This document shows, piece after piece, positions 16,396 to 25,484 of a DNA stretch of 64,000 bases. A program made the translations under genes and the position numbers. Every line of letters starts with the position of its first letter. The first letter of the stretch is position 1. Source of the stretch: CAWBFD01 sp963788115 (lineage in GTDB: Bacteria; Actinomycetota; Thermoleophilia; Solirubrobacterales; 70-9); the NCBI GenBank assembly GCA_963788115.1, contig CAWBFD010000004.1, positions 1,736,001 to 1,800,000 on the forward strand. The letters run 5' to 3'. The notes beneath the pieces were generated by a model that worked only from the letters and a program-made list of their open reading frames with translations, did not search any database and was not told the DNA's origin.

Positions 16396-18082
16396 TCAAC
16401 CCTCGCGGCGAATGCTGATCTCGGCCGCGCCCTCGGCGAGCTGGCCCTCGGCCTCGGGGACCGCCTCGATCCGCCCGCCCGCGGGCCCGCTCCGCAGCGG
16501 CGCCCACGAACTCGCGGAACAGCGGCTCGGGACGAGTCGGACGTGAGTTGAACTCGGGATGGAACTGCGAGGCGACGAAGAAGGGATGGTCCTGGAGCTC
16601 GATGATCTCGACGAGGCGCTCGTCCGGTGAGGTGCCGCTCGCAACCAGGCCCTCGTCCTCGAGCCGGCGCCGCAGCATGTTGTTGACCTCGTACCGGTGA
16701 CGATGGCGCTTGTAGATGACGGGCTCGTCGTAGATCTCCCGAGCCCTGGTCCCGTCGTGCAGCTTCACCGGGTCGGCTCCCAGCCGCATCGTCCCGCCCA
16801 TCTCCGTGACCTCCTTCTGCTCGGGCAGCAGGTCGATCACCGGGTAGGGGGTCTCGGGGTCGAACTCGGTGGAGTTCGCGCCCTCCATGTCCGCGACGTC
16901 CCGGGCGAACTCTGCGACCGCGATGTGCATCCCGAGGCAGATTCCCAGGTAGGGAATCCCGTGCTCACGGGCGACGCGCGCCGCTGAGATCTTGCCCTCG
17001 ATCCCCCGTTCGCCGAAGCCACCGGGGATGAGGATGCCGTCAGCCCACCCCGTGATCTCGTCCGGATCGAAGTCCTCGGAGTTGACGAGCTCGACATGGA
17101 CGTTGATGCCGTGGTGGTAGCCGCCGTGATTCAGCGCCTCGATGACCGACTTGTAAGCGTCCTCGAGCTGAACGTACTTGCCGACCAGGGCGATCCGCGC
17201 GGTGCCCTCGGACGCGTCCGCCCGCCGCACCAGGTCCTCCCAATCGGACAGGTCGGGGGGCTCCGCCTCGACCCCGAAGTGATCGAGGACGAGATCGTCG
17301 ATGCCCTCGGCCCGGAGCACCAGCGGCACCTTGTAGATGTTGTCGACGTCGCGAGCCGAGATCACCGCATGCTCGGGCACGCTGCCGAAGAGCGCGATCT
17401 TGCGGCGGATGTCCCGCTCGAGCCCGAACTCCGAGCGGCAGACCAGCGCATGCGGCTGAATCCCGATCCGGCGGAGCTCGTTCACCGAGTGCTGGGTCGG
17501 CTTCGTCTTCAGCTCACCCGCGTGGCCCACGTAGGGCACGAGGGTCAGGTGGACGAACATGCAGCGCGCAGATCCGAGGTCGGTGTAGAGCTGGCGGATC
17601 GCCTCGAGGAACGGCAGCGACTCGATGTCGCCGACCGTGCCACCGATCTCGGTGATCACGAAATCCACGGCCTGCGACTCGGCGACGATCAGGATCCGCT
17701 GCTTGATCTCGTCGGTGATGTGCGGGATCACCTGCACGGTGGCGCCGAGGTAGTCGCCCCGGCGCTCGCGGCGGATCACCGAGTTGTAGACCGCGCCGGC
17801 GGTGACGTTGGATGCCCGTGAGGTGCTCTCGTCGGTGAACCGCTCGTAGTGGCCGAGGTCGAGGTCGGTCTCCGCCCCGTCCTCGGTCACGTACACCTCG
17901 CCGTGCTGGAACGGGCTCATCGTGCCCGGGTCCACGTTGATGTAGGGGTCGAACTTCTGGAGCTGGACCCGGAACCCGCGGCTGACCAGCAGCCGGCCGA
18001 TCGAGGCCGATGCGATCCCCTTGCCGAGCGAGGAGACGACGCCGCCGGTGACGAAGATGAACTTCGTCTCACCTGGCTTCAT
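16396..18082 (-). CDS. pyrG: CTP synthase (C-terminal frameshift)
   Basis: Makes CTP from UTP, ATP and glutamine. The synthetase domain begins KFIFVTGGVVSSLGKGIASASIG; the glutamine amidotransferase domain has GICLGMHIAVAEF with the nucleophile Cys, and HPEF for the catalytic His/Glu. All catalytic parts are intact up to EPLFREFVGAAAERA. Just after that (about 16480) the frame turns into an Arg/Gly-rich tail ending at 16379. A +1 shift in a GGGC-rich run gives instead IEAVPEAEGQLAEGAAEISI ending at 16396, with G/C-ending codons as in real genes. So an extra base is likely, harmless to activity. Enzyme assignment is firm. Confidence 0.95.
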
Positions 18083-18095
18083 GTCGTGACGTCCC

Positions 18096-18932
18096 TCAAT
18101 CGACTCTGCCGACCGAGTCTAGAAGGCGGAGTGGCGGAACGCGATCGATCGCGCTCGAGATCGACCGTAACTCACCGTAGATGGTCAGCGCGACGATCAG
18201 CGCTAGGGCGATCAGCCGCGCGTCGCCGGAGAGCGTGACCAGAAGCGAGATCCCCGCGAGCGCCCCGACCAGGTTCGAGCCCGTATCCCCGAGCATGGCC
18301 TGCTCACGCAGGGTGAAGGCGGCCCCGACCAGCACCGGGCCGACGAACAGGCCCAGCAGCTCCAGAGGGTCCGCCGTCCAGGCCCCGAGGCAGAGCCCCG
18401 CCAGCAGCAGCACGAATGCCTTCTCGACCCGCCCGGGCCGGAGGTCCAGCAGGTTGAACAGGTTCGTGGCCAGCAGGAGCAGGGCGAGGTCGGCGATGTA
18501 GTCGAAGTCCTCGCGGCCGCGCCCGGCGGTCGCGTAGGCGGCCAGCCCCAGCGCGCCGACAGCCTTGATCGCCCCGGTGGAGAATCGCCCTGCGAGCACG
18601 GCGCGCACGTGGCCCCGCCATCCTCGCGGCGCGGCGGCCTCCACCCCTCGCCCGAGCGAGTCGTCGAGCAGGCCCAGCAGCGCCACCCCGAGCACGTAGG
18701 TCGCCCAGCGGCGCAGCTCCGGATCGAGCAGATCGAGGTCCGCGCGGTCGTCGAGCACGGCCAGCGGAACGAGCGCGATCAGCGAGCAGGCCACGAGCAC
18801 CGCCCCCGAGGGAAAGGCGGCCAGCCGCCCGCGGTAGTTCTCGCGGGCGAGGCCGCCCCGGCGCATGTCGCGAAGCCAGGGGCCGGTCGCGACCAGAGCG
18901 ACGGCCGTCGAAAGCACCAGTGCGGTGAGCAT
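18096..18932 (-). CDS. MraY/WecA-like glycosyl-1-phosphate transferase family membrane protein
   Basis: A 278-residue polytopic protein with about eight transmembrane helices. Family signatures: an early MRRGGLARENYRGR, the acidic ALLGLLDDSLG, LLLATNLFNLLDLRPGRVEK (compare NLxNxxDGxDG in MraY) and AMLGDTGSNLVGALAG. Homologues transfer sugar-1-phosphate or MurNAc-pentapeptide-phosphate to a polyprenyl carrier; NLLDLRPG replaces the usual DGLDG, so catalysis may differ. Its stop is 13 bases from pyrG, and its start abuts the steB stop by one base. Context suggests a role in the cell envelope alongside SteA/SteB. Confidence 0.75.
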   Translation of the reverse strand: MLTALVLSTAVALVATGPWLRDMRRGGLARENYRGRLAAFPSGAVLVACSLIALVPLAVLDDRADLDLLDPELRRWATYVLGVALLGLLDDSLGRGVEAAAPRGWRGHVRAVLAGRFSTGAIKAVGALGLAAYATAGRGREDFDYIADLALLLLATNLFNLLDLRPGRVEKAFVLLLAGLCLGAWTADPLELLGLFVGPVLVGAAFTLREQAMLGDTGSNLVGALAGISLLVTLSGDARLIALALIVALTIYGELRSISSAIDRVPPLRLLDSVGRVD

Positions 18933-19843
18933 CAGTTGCCCGAGCCGAAGCCCCCGGCCGGAAGCCCGGACGCCACGTTGCCGGCGGGCGGCGCGAGGAG
19001 ATCGGGCATCAGCGCGTCGGCGCTCTCACCGACGCCGTAGTTCCCCTGAGCGCCGCGCAACACGAACACAAGTGAGACCCGGCCGGCCGCCATGTCGACG
19101 TTGTCCACCGTCGAGATCCCCCGCGAGTCAAAGAAACCGACCGAGGAATCGGAGTTGGTGCCCTGGACGCCGACGACCGACGCTCCGGCGTCCGCAATCC
19201 CCTCCAACAGGCCCGACTCGAGCCGCTCCGTGCTCGCGGCCTCCTCCTCGTCGAGATCGTCGGGGCGGTCGCGGACGACGATGACGCCGTCCACCGGGGT
19301 TGGCTCACCGCTGAATCCCGAGAGCAGGGAATCGCTGGCACGCTCGTAGAGCGGGGCGCCCGTCACCAGGTCGCGACCCAGGCGCCGCGCGAAGTCGGAC
19401 AGGGCCTCGTCATCACGATCGAGGTCTTCGAATCGGTCGTCGCCGGCAGCATCCGCCAGCGCGTCCCGATCGGGAGGCTCGCCGACGACCGCAACCTGGC
19501 CAACCTCGGCGCCGGTCGGCTCCAGGGCCTCACCGATGTGATCGCGAAGCTCCTCGGGCTGACTGCCCAGGGCCACAACTGCCAGCGTCCTGCCCACCAG
19601 AGTGTCCGAGACGAGCGCGGGATAGGTCTCGTCGACGTAGTCGTTCGACTCGTCGAGCTCGCCCTGGAGGTCGTCGATCTCCGCTCGGGCGTCCTCCAGA
19701 TCGCTCTGGAGGCTCGCCTCGAGGTCCTCCGCCCCGCCCTCGACCAGCTCGTCGCCGAATCCGGCTCCGATCAGGATTCCAACGGCCAGCGCGAGGAAGA
19801 CGGCGGCCAGCGACGCGGCGTGGTACCGCGCTGAATAGCCCAT
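18932..19843 (-). CDS. steB: SteB/MctB-like copper transporter family protein
   Basis: A 303-residue single-span membrane protein of the MctB (Rv1698) family; in Corynebacterium the homologue SteB pairs with SteA and affects daughter-cell separation, and in mycobacteria it was linked to copper efflux. Seen: short cytosolic start MGYSARYHAASL, a transmembrane helix (about 11-30), a coiled coil of about 35 acidic residues (LEASLQSDLEDARAEIDDLQGELDE), then an extracytoplasmic alpha/beta domain. It overlaps the steA stop by one base and lies in the same order as Rv1697-Rv1698. Family is well supported, molecular function is debated. Confidence 0.85.
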   Translation of the reverse strand: MGYSARYHAASLAAVFLALAVGILIGAGFGDELVEGGAEDLEASLQSDLEDARAEIDDLQGELDESNDYVDETYPALVSDTLVGRTLAVVALGSQPEELRDHIGEALEPTGAEVGQVAVVGEPPDRDALADAAGDDRFEDLDRDDEALSDFARRLGRDLVTGAPLYERASDSLLSGFSGEPTPVDGVIVVRDRPDDLDEEEAASTERLESGLLEGIADAGASVVGVQGTNSDSSVGFFDSRGISTVDNVDMAAGRVSLVFVLRGAQGNYGVGESADALMPDLLAPPAGNVASGLPAGGFGSGN

Positions 19844-21036
19844 CAGAGTCCGAGCAGCACCTTGAGCTTGAGCCAGATCAGGTCGAAGAGGTCTCCGAGC
19901 CGCTCCGAGGTGAGCACGACGATCGCGATCGCAACCAGCGCCGTCGCCAGGAACATCAGCATCTGCCTCCCGCTGACGCCGGGGTTGTAGAGGCGGCTGA
20001 CGCCCTTGGCATCGACCAGCGTCTCGCCCACACGAAGGCGGGTGAGGAAGGTGGAGGACATTCCGGCGCGGTTCTTGTCCAGGAACTCGACCAGGTTGAA
20101 ATGGGTGCCCACGCTCACGATCAGGGCTGCGCCCTTCTCGTAGGCGAGCAGCATGGCGACGTCCTGGCTGGTTCCCGCTGCCGGCACGACGAGGTGCTCG
20201 AGGCCAAGCCGCTCAAGCCGCTCCTTGCCCGGAGCGCGCCCGTCGTCGTAGGCGTGAACGATCAGCTCCGCGCCAGACCGCAGGGCCTCGTCGGAGGCCG
20301 AGTCCATGTCACCCAAGACGACGTCCGGGCGCAGGCGCTCCTCGAGAATGGCGTCGGCGCCCCCGTCGACCCCGACCAGCACCGGCCGCACATCGCGGAT
20401 GTAGGCGTGGAGCGTGCGAAGGTCCTCGCGGTACGTGCGTCCGCGGACGACGATAAGAACGTGGCGATCGCGAAACACGGTCCGCGTACGCGGCAGATCG
20501 AACTTGCCCGCGAGCAGCTTTCCCTCGGCGCGAACGTGGGCGATCGTGTTCTCGGCGAACTCCGCAAGCGCATCGTCGATCCGCTCGCGATGGCGCTCGA
20601 GCTGAGCCGAGAGCTCGGCGGCGGTGAGCACCCGGCCGGAGGCGAGCAGGGAGCCGTTGCGGCGCACCTCGCCGCGGTCGACGACCACGACATCGCCGTC
20701 GCGAAGCTCGTTGAAGAGCGGCGCCGCCGGGACGTCGACGAGCCGCACCCCGGCCCGGGCGATGATCAGGGGGCCCGCGTTCGGATAGCGGCCGGTCGAG
20801 GATGGCGACACGTTGAGGACGGCCGCCACGCCGCTCGCCGCCAGCTCCTCGGCCGCGATGCGGTCGATGTCCGCGTGGTCGATGACCGCGACGTCGCCCG
20901 GGCGCAGCCGTTTGACCAGGTCCTTGGTCCTTCGCCCAAGGCGCACCGGCCCCTCGATCGCCGCGGATCGACCCCGTCGCGGACGGGCCGCCTGCCGGCG
21001 CAGCCCAAAGCGCGATCGAGTCGGGGCAGAAGCCAT
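19843..21036 (-). CDS. steA: SteA-like cytokinetic ring protein
   Basis: A 397-residue protein homologous to Rv1697/SteA, described in corynebacteria as recruited to the division ring and needed with SteB for cell separation. The N-terminal domain includes DLVKRLRPGDVAVIDHADIDRIAAEEL and NVSPSSTGRYPNAGPL; the middle resembles thiamin pyrophosphokinase (VGVDGGADAILEERLRPDVVLGDMDSASD); a C-terminal transmembrane helix (MLMFLATALVAIAIVVLTS) anchors it. I start at ATG 21036 (MASAPTRS), as the upstream frame adds only basic residues. The coupling to steB supports a shared complex. Confidence 0.88.
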   Translation of the reverse strand: MASAPTRSRFGLRRQAARPRRGRSAAIEGPVRLGRRTKDLVKRLRPGDVAVIDHADIDRIAAEELAASGVAAVLNVSPSSTGRYPNAGPLIIARAGVRLVDVPAAPLFNELRDGDVVVVDRGEVRRNGSLLASGRVLTAAELSAQLERHRERIDDALAEFAENTIAHVRAEGKLLAGKFDLPRTRTVFRDRHVLIVVRGRTYREDLRTLHAYIRDVRPVLVGVDGGADAILEERLRPDVVLGDMDSASDEALRSGAELIVHAYDDGRAPGKERLERLGLEHLVVPAAGTSQDVAMLLAYEKGAALIVSVGTHFNLVEFLDKNRAGMSSTFLTRLRVGETLVDAKGVSRLYNPGVSGRQMLMFLATALVAIAIVVLTSERLGDLFDLIWLKLKVLLGL

Positions 21037-21067
21037 CGCGAACGTCCGATTATGCCCGCGTCGGGCT

Positions 21068-22757
21068 TCAGGCAGCCGCCAGCAGCTCGCGCGCATGGCG
21101 GTCGGCGGTGCCGTCGCCGGTCTCGCCGCCCAGCATGCGGACGATCTCGGCGACCAGCTCCTCCCCGTTCACCGCCTCGACCGTGGCCGTCGCGGTGCCC
21201 TCGATCGCCCGCTTCGAGATCCGGAAGTGGGTGGACGCGAGCGACGCGATCTGCGGCAGATGGGTGATGCAGATCAGCTGACGGCCCTCGGCCAGTGCGT
21301 CCAGCCTCTCCCCCACCGCCTTCGCCGTATCGGCTCCGATTCCGGCGTCGATCTCATCGAAGACGATCGTGTGCGCGCCTGCGGCCGGGCCGAGCCCGCT
21401 CAGCGCCAGCATCACGCGTGAGAGCTCGCCGCCCGACGCGGCGTCGCGAAGGGGCGACGGCGGGATTCCCGGGTTGGTCGCCACCCGCAGCTCGACGGTC
21501 TCGGCACCGTGCTGGCCGTACCCGTCAGCGTCCCGATCGGCGGGCTCCAGCACGATCTCGAGCCTCGCTCCATCCATCGCCAACGCCGCGAGCTCGGCGG
21601 CGACCCGCCGCTCGAGCTTGCGGGCCGCGTTGCGACGCGACTCGGTGAGCGCGGAGGCGAGCCGAGCCCGCCGCTCGGCCGCGCCGGTGATTCGCCGCTC
21701 AAGCTCGGTGGCCAGCTCCCTGGCGTTCTCCAGACGCTCGATCTCGGCGCGGCAGCGGTCCCGGTGCGCCAGCACCGCCTCCACCGTGCCGCCGTGCTTT
21801 CGCTTCAGCCTCTCGACCGCTGAGAACCGCTCCTCCACGGCCTCGAGCCTTCCGGGCTCGGCCTCGATGCGATCCAGGTAGCCGCGGAGGGTGCTGGCGA
21901 GATCCTCAAGCTCAACCGCGGATGCCCGGACTCGCTCCGCCAGCGCGTCCAGCTCGGGGTCGACGCCTGCGGCAGCCGCGAGTGCGGCCTCGGCCTCCCC
22001 GACCAGCGATCGCGCGCCACCGTCGTCGTCCGGCCCGGTGAACGCCAGCGGTCGCCCCGGCTGCGGCCTGACGCAGCCTCTCGGCGTGCAGAAGGCGCTC
22101 ACGCTCGTCGGCAAGTGCGGCCTCCTCGGAGGCGTCCGGGGCCACGGCCTCGATCTCGGACAGCTCGAACCGGAGCAGATCGAGGTCCCGCTCCCGTGCT
22201 CCCTCGCGTTCGGCGAACTCGGCCAGCTCGCGCCGCAGCGAGCCAACCTCGGCGTGCGCCCGGCGATAGCGGCGGCGACGGTCGAGGTGCTCGGCTCCGG
22301 TGAAGCCGTCGAGCACCTCGAGCTGCGTGGCGGCGAGCGTCAGCTTGCGGTGCTCATGCTGTCCGAAGAAAGCCAGCAGCCGCCCACCCAGCGCCTGCAG
22401 GTCGGCCGCCGACGCCGAGCGCCCCTGGACGAACGCGCTGGTGCGACCCGAGGCTCCGACACGGCGGCCGAGGACGACCTCGGTCGCATCCTCCGGCAGG
22501 CGCTCGGCAAGCGCCGCCAGCTCGGGCTCGTCGAACAGGCCCTCGGGAGCTGCGAATGCCCCCTCCACGTACGCCTCCGGTGCGCCCGGTCGCACGATCT
22601 GCGGCCGTGCCCGGCCGCCCATGAGCAGGTCGAGCGAGTGGGCGAGGACCGTCTTGCCGGCGCCGGTCTCGCCGGTGATCGCGTTGAGCCCCTCGCCGAA
22701 GCGAAGCTCGGCGCGCTCGATCACCAGCAGGTTCTCGATCCGAAGCTCGAGCAGCAC
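21068..22757 (-). pseudogene. recN: DNA repair protein RecN, single frameshift
   Basis: RecN is an SMC-like ATPase acting in double-strand break repair. The N-terminal part from GTG 22757 holds LLELRIENLLVIERAELRFGEGLN, Walker A GETGAGKTVL, and the coiled-coil arm. The C-terminal part has LSGLGPAAGAHTIVFDEIDAGIGADTAKAVGERL (signature, Walker B and D-loop) and a normal end. The two halves sit in different frames. The change lies near 22045-22060, after ERLRQAA in the coiled coil, where one extra base occurs; removing it gives continuous sequence into AFTGPDDDGGARSL. Either the gene is inactive or the base is an error; both halves are otherwise perfect, which favours an error or a very recent event. 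Confidence 0.85.
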
Positions 22758-22789
22758 GGCGTCCTGTGTAGCAGCGGGCCGGGACGGAT

Positions 22790-23308
22790 TCAGTGGTGGC
22801 GATCGTCGCCGGGCTCCCACGGGCGGCGCCGCGGCCACCACGCCGGCACGGCGCGCCGGTAGGCGTCGTACTCCGCGCCGAACTGGCGGCTCAACGCCGG
22901 CTGCTCGTAGCCATACACGAACGCGGCGAAGGCCGCGCCGATGATGGCCGCGTACCAGAGCAACTCGAGCTGTCCCAGCACCAGCGCCTGCCCGACGATG
23001 ATCGCCGAGACCGCCAGGTACATCGGGTTGCGGACGTGGCGGTAGAGGCCACCGACGACCAGATGGTCGGTTGGCGCCACCGGTGCTGGGGTCCCACGCC
23101 CCTCGAGGACGAACCGGGCGAATGCATGGACCAGCACCGCAATCCCGGCCACGACCAGGAGGGCGCCGATGACGCGAAACGGCGCCCAGTAGGAGACCGG
23201 CTCCTCCACCTCCCAACCGGTCAGGAGCCAGGGCACGAGCCCCGCGACGACCCCCGGCGCCGCCAGGAAGAAGAGCGCACTTCCCACCGCTGCCATCGAC
23301 TTGGGCAC
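22790..23308 (-). CDS. Isoprenylcysteine carboxyl methyltransferase (ICMT)-like membrane protein
   Basis: A 172-residue integral membrane methyltransferase of the ICMT/PEMT superfamily with four or five transmembrane helices. The SAM-binding C-terminal region shows VGGLYRHVRNPMYLAVSAI and EQPALSRQFGAEYDAYRRAVPAWWPR, the family hallmark (RNPxY and E-x2-L-x3-F-G-x2-Y-x2-Y-x3-V-x2-W-x-P). Bacterial members methylate lipids or unknown acceptors. It is inserted between recN and nadK, where mycobacteria have no such gene. Confidence 0.82.
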   Translation of the reverse strand: MPKSMAAVGSALFFLAAPGVVAGLVPWLLTGWEVEEPVSYWAPFRVIGALLVVAGIAVLVHAFARFVLEGRGTPAPVAPTDHLVVGGLYRHVRNPMYLAVSAIIVGQALVLGQLELLWYAAIIGAAFAAFVYGYEQPALSRQFGAEYDAYRRAVPAWWPRRRPWEPGDDRHH

Positions 23309-23326
23309 CGCGTCCCCAGGCGTCTG

Positions 23327-24196
23327 CTAGTGCGCCAGCTGCCCGAACTTCTCGCGGATCCGTCGGTAGAAGTTCGCTCCGGGAAGCTGGGCGAGCCGGC
23401 CGACCCCGTCGCGGAAGCGCACCTCGACCTCCTCTCCCGGGTTGAGCTGGCCGGCCGCGTCCCCGTCGAGCGCGATGTCGACCCCGTCACGGGCCGCCAC
23501 GTTGCGGACGTGCAGGACGTCGTCGGGAGCGACCACAAGCGCACGGGCCGTGAGCGTGTGCGGAGCGATGAAGCTGACGACGTACCCCTCAACGCCCCAA
23601 GCGAGAATCGGCCCGTTGTTGGCGAGGTTGTAGCCGGTGGAGCCGGTGGGGGTGGCGGCCACGAGGCCATCGCAGCGAACGTGGCCCACCTCGCGGCCGC
23701 CGAGGCTGTAGGCGAGCTCGGCGACCCGCTCGTACGGGCGGCGGGTGAACGAAACGTCGTTCAGCGCGGGGCGAGTCCCGCCCGGCACGCGAACGTCCAG
23801 CGCCGGCAGCGCCATCACCTCGAAGTCCGCCGCGAACGCCCGCTCGAGCCCAGCCTCGAGATCCTCGCGCTCGACCGCAGCGAGAAAGCCGATGGTCCCG
23901 AAGTTGATCCCGAACACGGGCACGTTCGAATCGGCGAAGCGCCCTAGCGCCCGCAGGATCGTCCCGTCACCCCCGAGCACGAGGCACAGGTCGGGATCGG
24001 GCAACCCGTCCACAGGGGCGAGATCGGCCGCGCCGTGCTTGACGAGCTCGTCGGCATCGGCGTGGATGCTCACACCGGGGGCGGCCGCCGAGGCGATCGC
24101 GGTCTCCACGGCCGCGCTCGTATCGTCCGCGTCCGAGTGGGTCATCAGAACGGCGTGACGGATCGCCGCCGGCGCGCTGACAGTGCGCAGGCTCAT
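23327..24196 (-). CDS. nadK: NAD kinase
   Basis: A 289-residue ATP-NAD kinase producing NADP. Seen: LVLGGDGTILRALGRF (GGDG phosphate site), FGINFGTIGFLAAVE, LNDVSFTRR near the conserved NE/D motif, and CDGLVAATPTGSTGYNLANNGP. Length and motif order are normal. I start at ATG 24196, which overlaps the tlyA stop as ATGA and has GGAGGT nine bases upstream; the frame is open further but without homology. The tlyA-nadK-recN order is a well-known bacterial neighbourhood. Confidence 0.95.
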   Translation of the reverse strand: MSLRTVSAPAAIRHAVLMTHSDADDTSAAVETAIASAAAPGVSIHADADELVKHGAADLAPVDGLPDPDLCLVLGGDGTILRALGRFADSNVPVFGINFGTIGFLAAVEREDLEAGLERAFAADFEVMALPALDVRVPGGTRPALNDVSFTRRPYERVAELAYSLGGREVGHVRCDGLVAATPTGSTGYNLANNGPILAWGVEGYVVSFIAPHTLTARALVVAPDDVLHVRNVAARDGVDIALDGDAAGQLNPGEEVEVRFRDGVGRLAQLPGANFYRRIREKFGQLAH

Positions 24197-24981
24197 CCCG
24201 GCTCGACCTCCCGCGCCGCGGCCTCGACGTCCGCGACCTTCGGGCCCGCCAGCGAGCACCAGAGGAAGGTCTCGCGGTTGCCCTTGGGCCCGGGGAGGCC
24301 CGACCGCGCGAACGCTTGCACGTGGAGGCCGGCGGCCTGCGCCGCCTCTGCAGCCCGCACGAGCGCCGCTCGCCGATCCACCGCATCGCGGACCACCCCA
24401 CCCTTACCGACCCGCGCCCGGTCGAGCTCGAACTGAGGCTTGACCAGCGCAAGCACCTCGCCATCGCGAGCCAGGCAGCGAGCGATCGCGGGCAAGACCT
24501 TGGCGAGGGAGATGAAGGACACATCGACGGTGGTCAGCTCGGGCGCGTAGGGAAGGTCTCCCCCGGCGAGCTCCCGGGCGTTGGTCCGCTCGATCACCAT
24601 CACCCGGGGGTCGTTGCGCAGGCCCCAATCGAGCTGGCCGAAGCCGACGTCGAGGGCGACCACGCGCTCTGCCCCGCGCTGCAGCAGGCAGTCGGTGAAT
24701 CCGCCGGTGGAGGCGCCGACATCGAGGCACGAGCGCCCGCGCACGTCGATCGAGAGTGCCTCGAGCGCGTTCTCCAGCTTCTCCCCCCCTCGCGAGACAT
24801 AGCGCGGCCGCTCTTCCAACACCAGCTCGGTCGCCTCCGCCACCAGCTGACCCGGCTTGGTCGCCAGCGGTCCGTCGCGGCCGATCCGCACCTGCCCTGC
24901 GCGGATCCACGTGGCCGCGCCGGAGCGCGACGGCGCCAGCCCGCGCTCCGCCAAGAGGCTGTCGATCCGCCGCTTGCTCAC
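24193..24981 (-). CDS. tlyA: TlyA family rRNA (cytidine-2'-O)-methyltransferase
   Basis: A 262-residue protein with an N-terminal S4 RNA-binding domain (RRIDSLLAERGLAPSRSGAATWIRAGQV) followed by an FtsJ-like SAM methyltransferase domain (VSRGGEKLENAL, CLDVGASTGGFTDCLLQRGA, VALDVGFGQLDW, TTVDVSFISL, LALVKPQFELD). Mycobacterial TlyA modifies 16S and 23S rRNA and affects capreomycin sensitivity. The GTG start at 24981 has no ribosome binding site but sits exactly where a TACCTT -10 element (24988-24993) would start transcription, so it is likely leaderless. Its promoter overlaps the palindrome at 25011-25030. Confidence 0.93.
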   Translation of the reverse strand: MSKRRIDSLLAERGLAPSRSGAATWIRAGQVRIGRDGPLATKPGQLVAEATELVLEERPRYVSRGGEKLENALEALSIDVRGRSCLDVGASTGGFTDCLLQRGAERVVALDVGFGQLDWGLRNDPRVMVIERTNARELAGGDLPYAPELTTVDVSFISLAKVLPAIARCLARDGEVLALVKPQFELDRARVGKGGVVRDAVDRRAALVRAAEAAQAAGLHVQAFARSGLPGPKGNRETFLWCSLAGPKVADVEAAAREVEPG

Positions 24982-24987
24982 GCGGCA

Positions 24988-24993
24988 AAGGTA
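24988..24993 (-). promoter_or_regulatory. -10 element of tlyA (leaderless start)
   Basis: On the minus strand this reads TACCTT. With the usual 7-base step from the end of the hexamer, transcription would begin at 24981, the first base of the tlyA GTG codon. The would-be -35 position falls in the palindrome, CACACA on this strand. Confidence 0.4.
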
Positions 24994-25010
24994 CCGCTGC
25001 TTGGACCCGT

Positions 25011-25030
25011 TGTGTGATGCAACTCACACA
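25011..25030. promoter_or_regulatory. Crp/GlxR-type operator between divergent genes
   Basis: TGTGTGA-TGCAAC-TCACACA, a perfect 7-base inverted repeat that contains the full Crp/Fnr-family consensus TGTGA-N6-TCACA (also the GlxR site in corynebacteria). Its centre is at 25020.5. Relative to the predicted rightward start at 25062 this is -41.5, the class II activator position; relative to the predicted leftward tlyA start at 24981 it is -39.5. The match is seen directly; binding by a cAMP-responsive regulator is inference. Confidence 0.6.
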
Positions 25031-25049
25031 CTGATCGCACATACGTTCG

Positions 25050-25055
25050 TACCCT
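25050..25055 (+). promoter_or_regulatory. -10 element for the gene at 25067
   Basis: TACCCT, predicted start at 25062 and so a leader of only 5 bases. The ATG at 25067 lacks a Shine-Dalgarno sequence, in keeping with near-leaderless translation. The -35 region (25027-25032) is poor and covered by the operator, as expected for an activator-dependent promoter. Confidence 0.45.
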
Positions 25056-25066
25056 GAATCGCGTAG

Positions 25067-25423
25067 ATGGCCTTGTCTGGGATTCCGATCCAGGTTCATG
25101 GCGCAGCGGAGGTGATCGCCGCTCCGGCGATCATGGCAGCGCCCTTCCTCCTCGGCCTCGATGTGGCCGGGACCGCCGTCGCGGTGGTCTTCGGGGTGTT
25201 CCTCCTGGCGCTCGGCCTTCAGGTTGAGAGCCCCGGGCGGGAGCTGCCGGTCTCAGCGCACGCCGGCTTCGACTATCTGCTCGCCGCGGCTGCGGCGACG
25301 GTCGGCATCGGGATCGGGATCGCCACGGGCGATTGGGCATCAACAGTCTTTTTGGCCGGCATCGGCGCCGCCCAGGTGGCATTGACCGCAATGACGCGGT
25401 TCGTCGCTCCCCGCGGCGCCTAA
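25067..25423 (+). CDS. Small integral membrane protein, SPW-repeat-like
   Basis: A 118-residue hydrophobic protein with four predicted transmembrane helices in two similar halves (about 20-60 and 68-112): IMAAPFLLGLDVAGTAVAVVFGVFLLALG and YLLAAAAATVGIGIGIATGDWASTVFLAGIGAAQVAL. This layout is reminiscent of SPW-repeat small membrane proteins, but I do not see the diagnostic Ser-Pro-Trp motif, so the family is uncertain. It is divergent from tlyA, shares its intergenic operator, and is followed by a terminator. Function unknown. Confidence 0.75.
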   Translation: MALSGIPIQVHGAAEVIAAPAIMAAPFLLGLDVAGTAVAVVFGVFLLALGLQVESPGRELPVSAHAGFDYLLAAAAATVGIGIGIATGDWASTVFLAGIGAAQVALTAMTRFVAPRGA

Positions 25424-25484
25424 GGAGTCCGGCCTACCTCCCACAGACAACACATATACATATATATCTCTCCTCCCTGTACCC

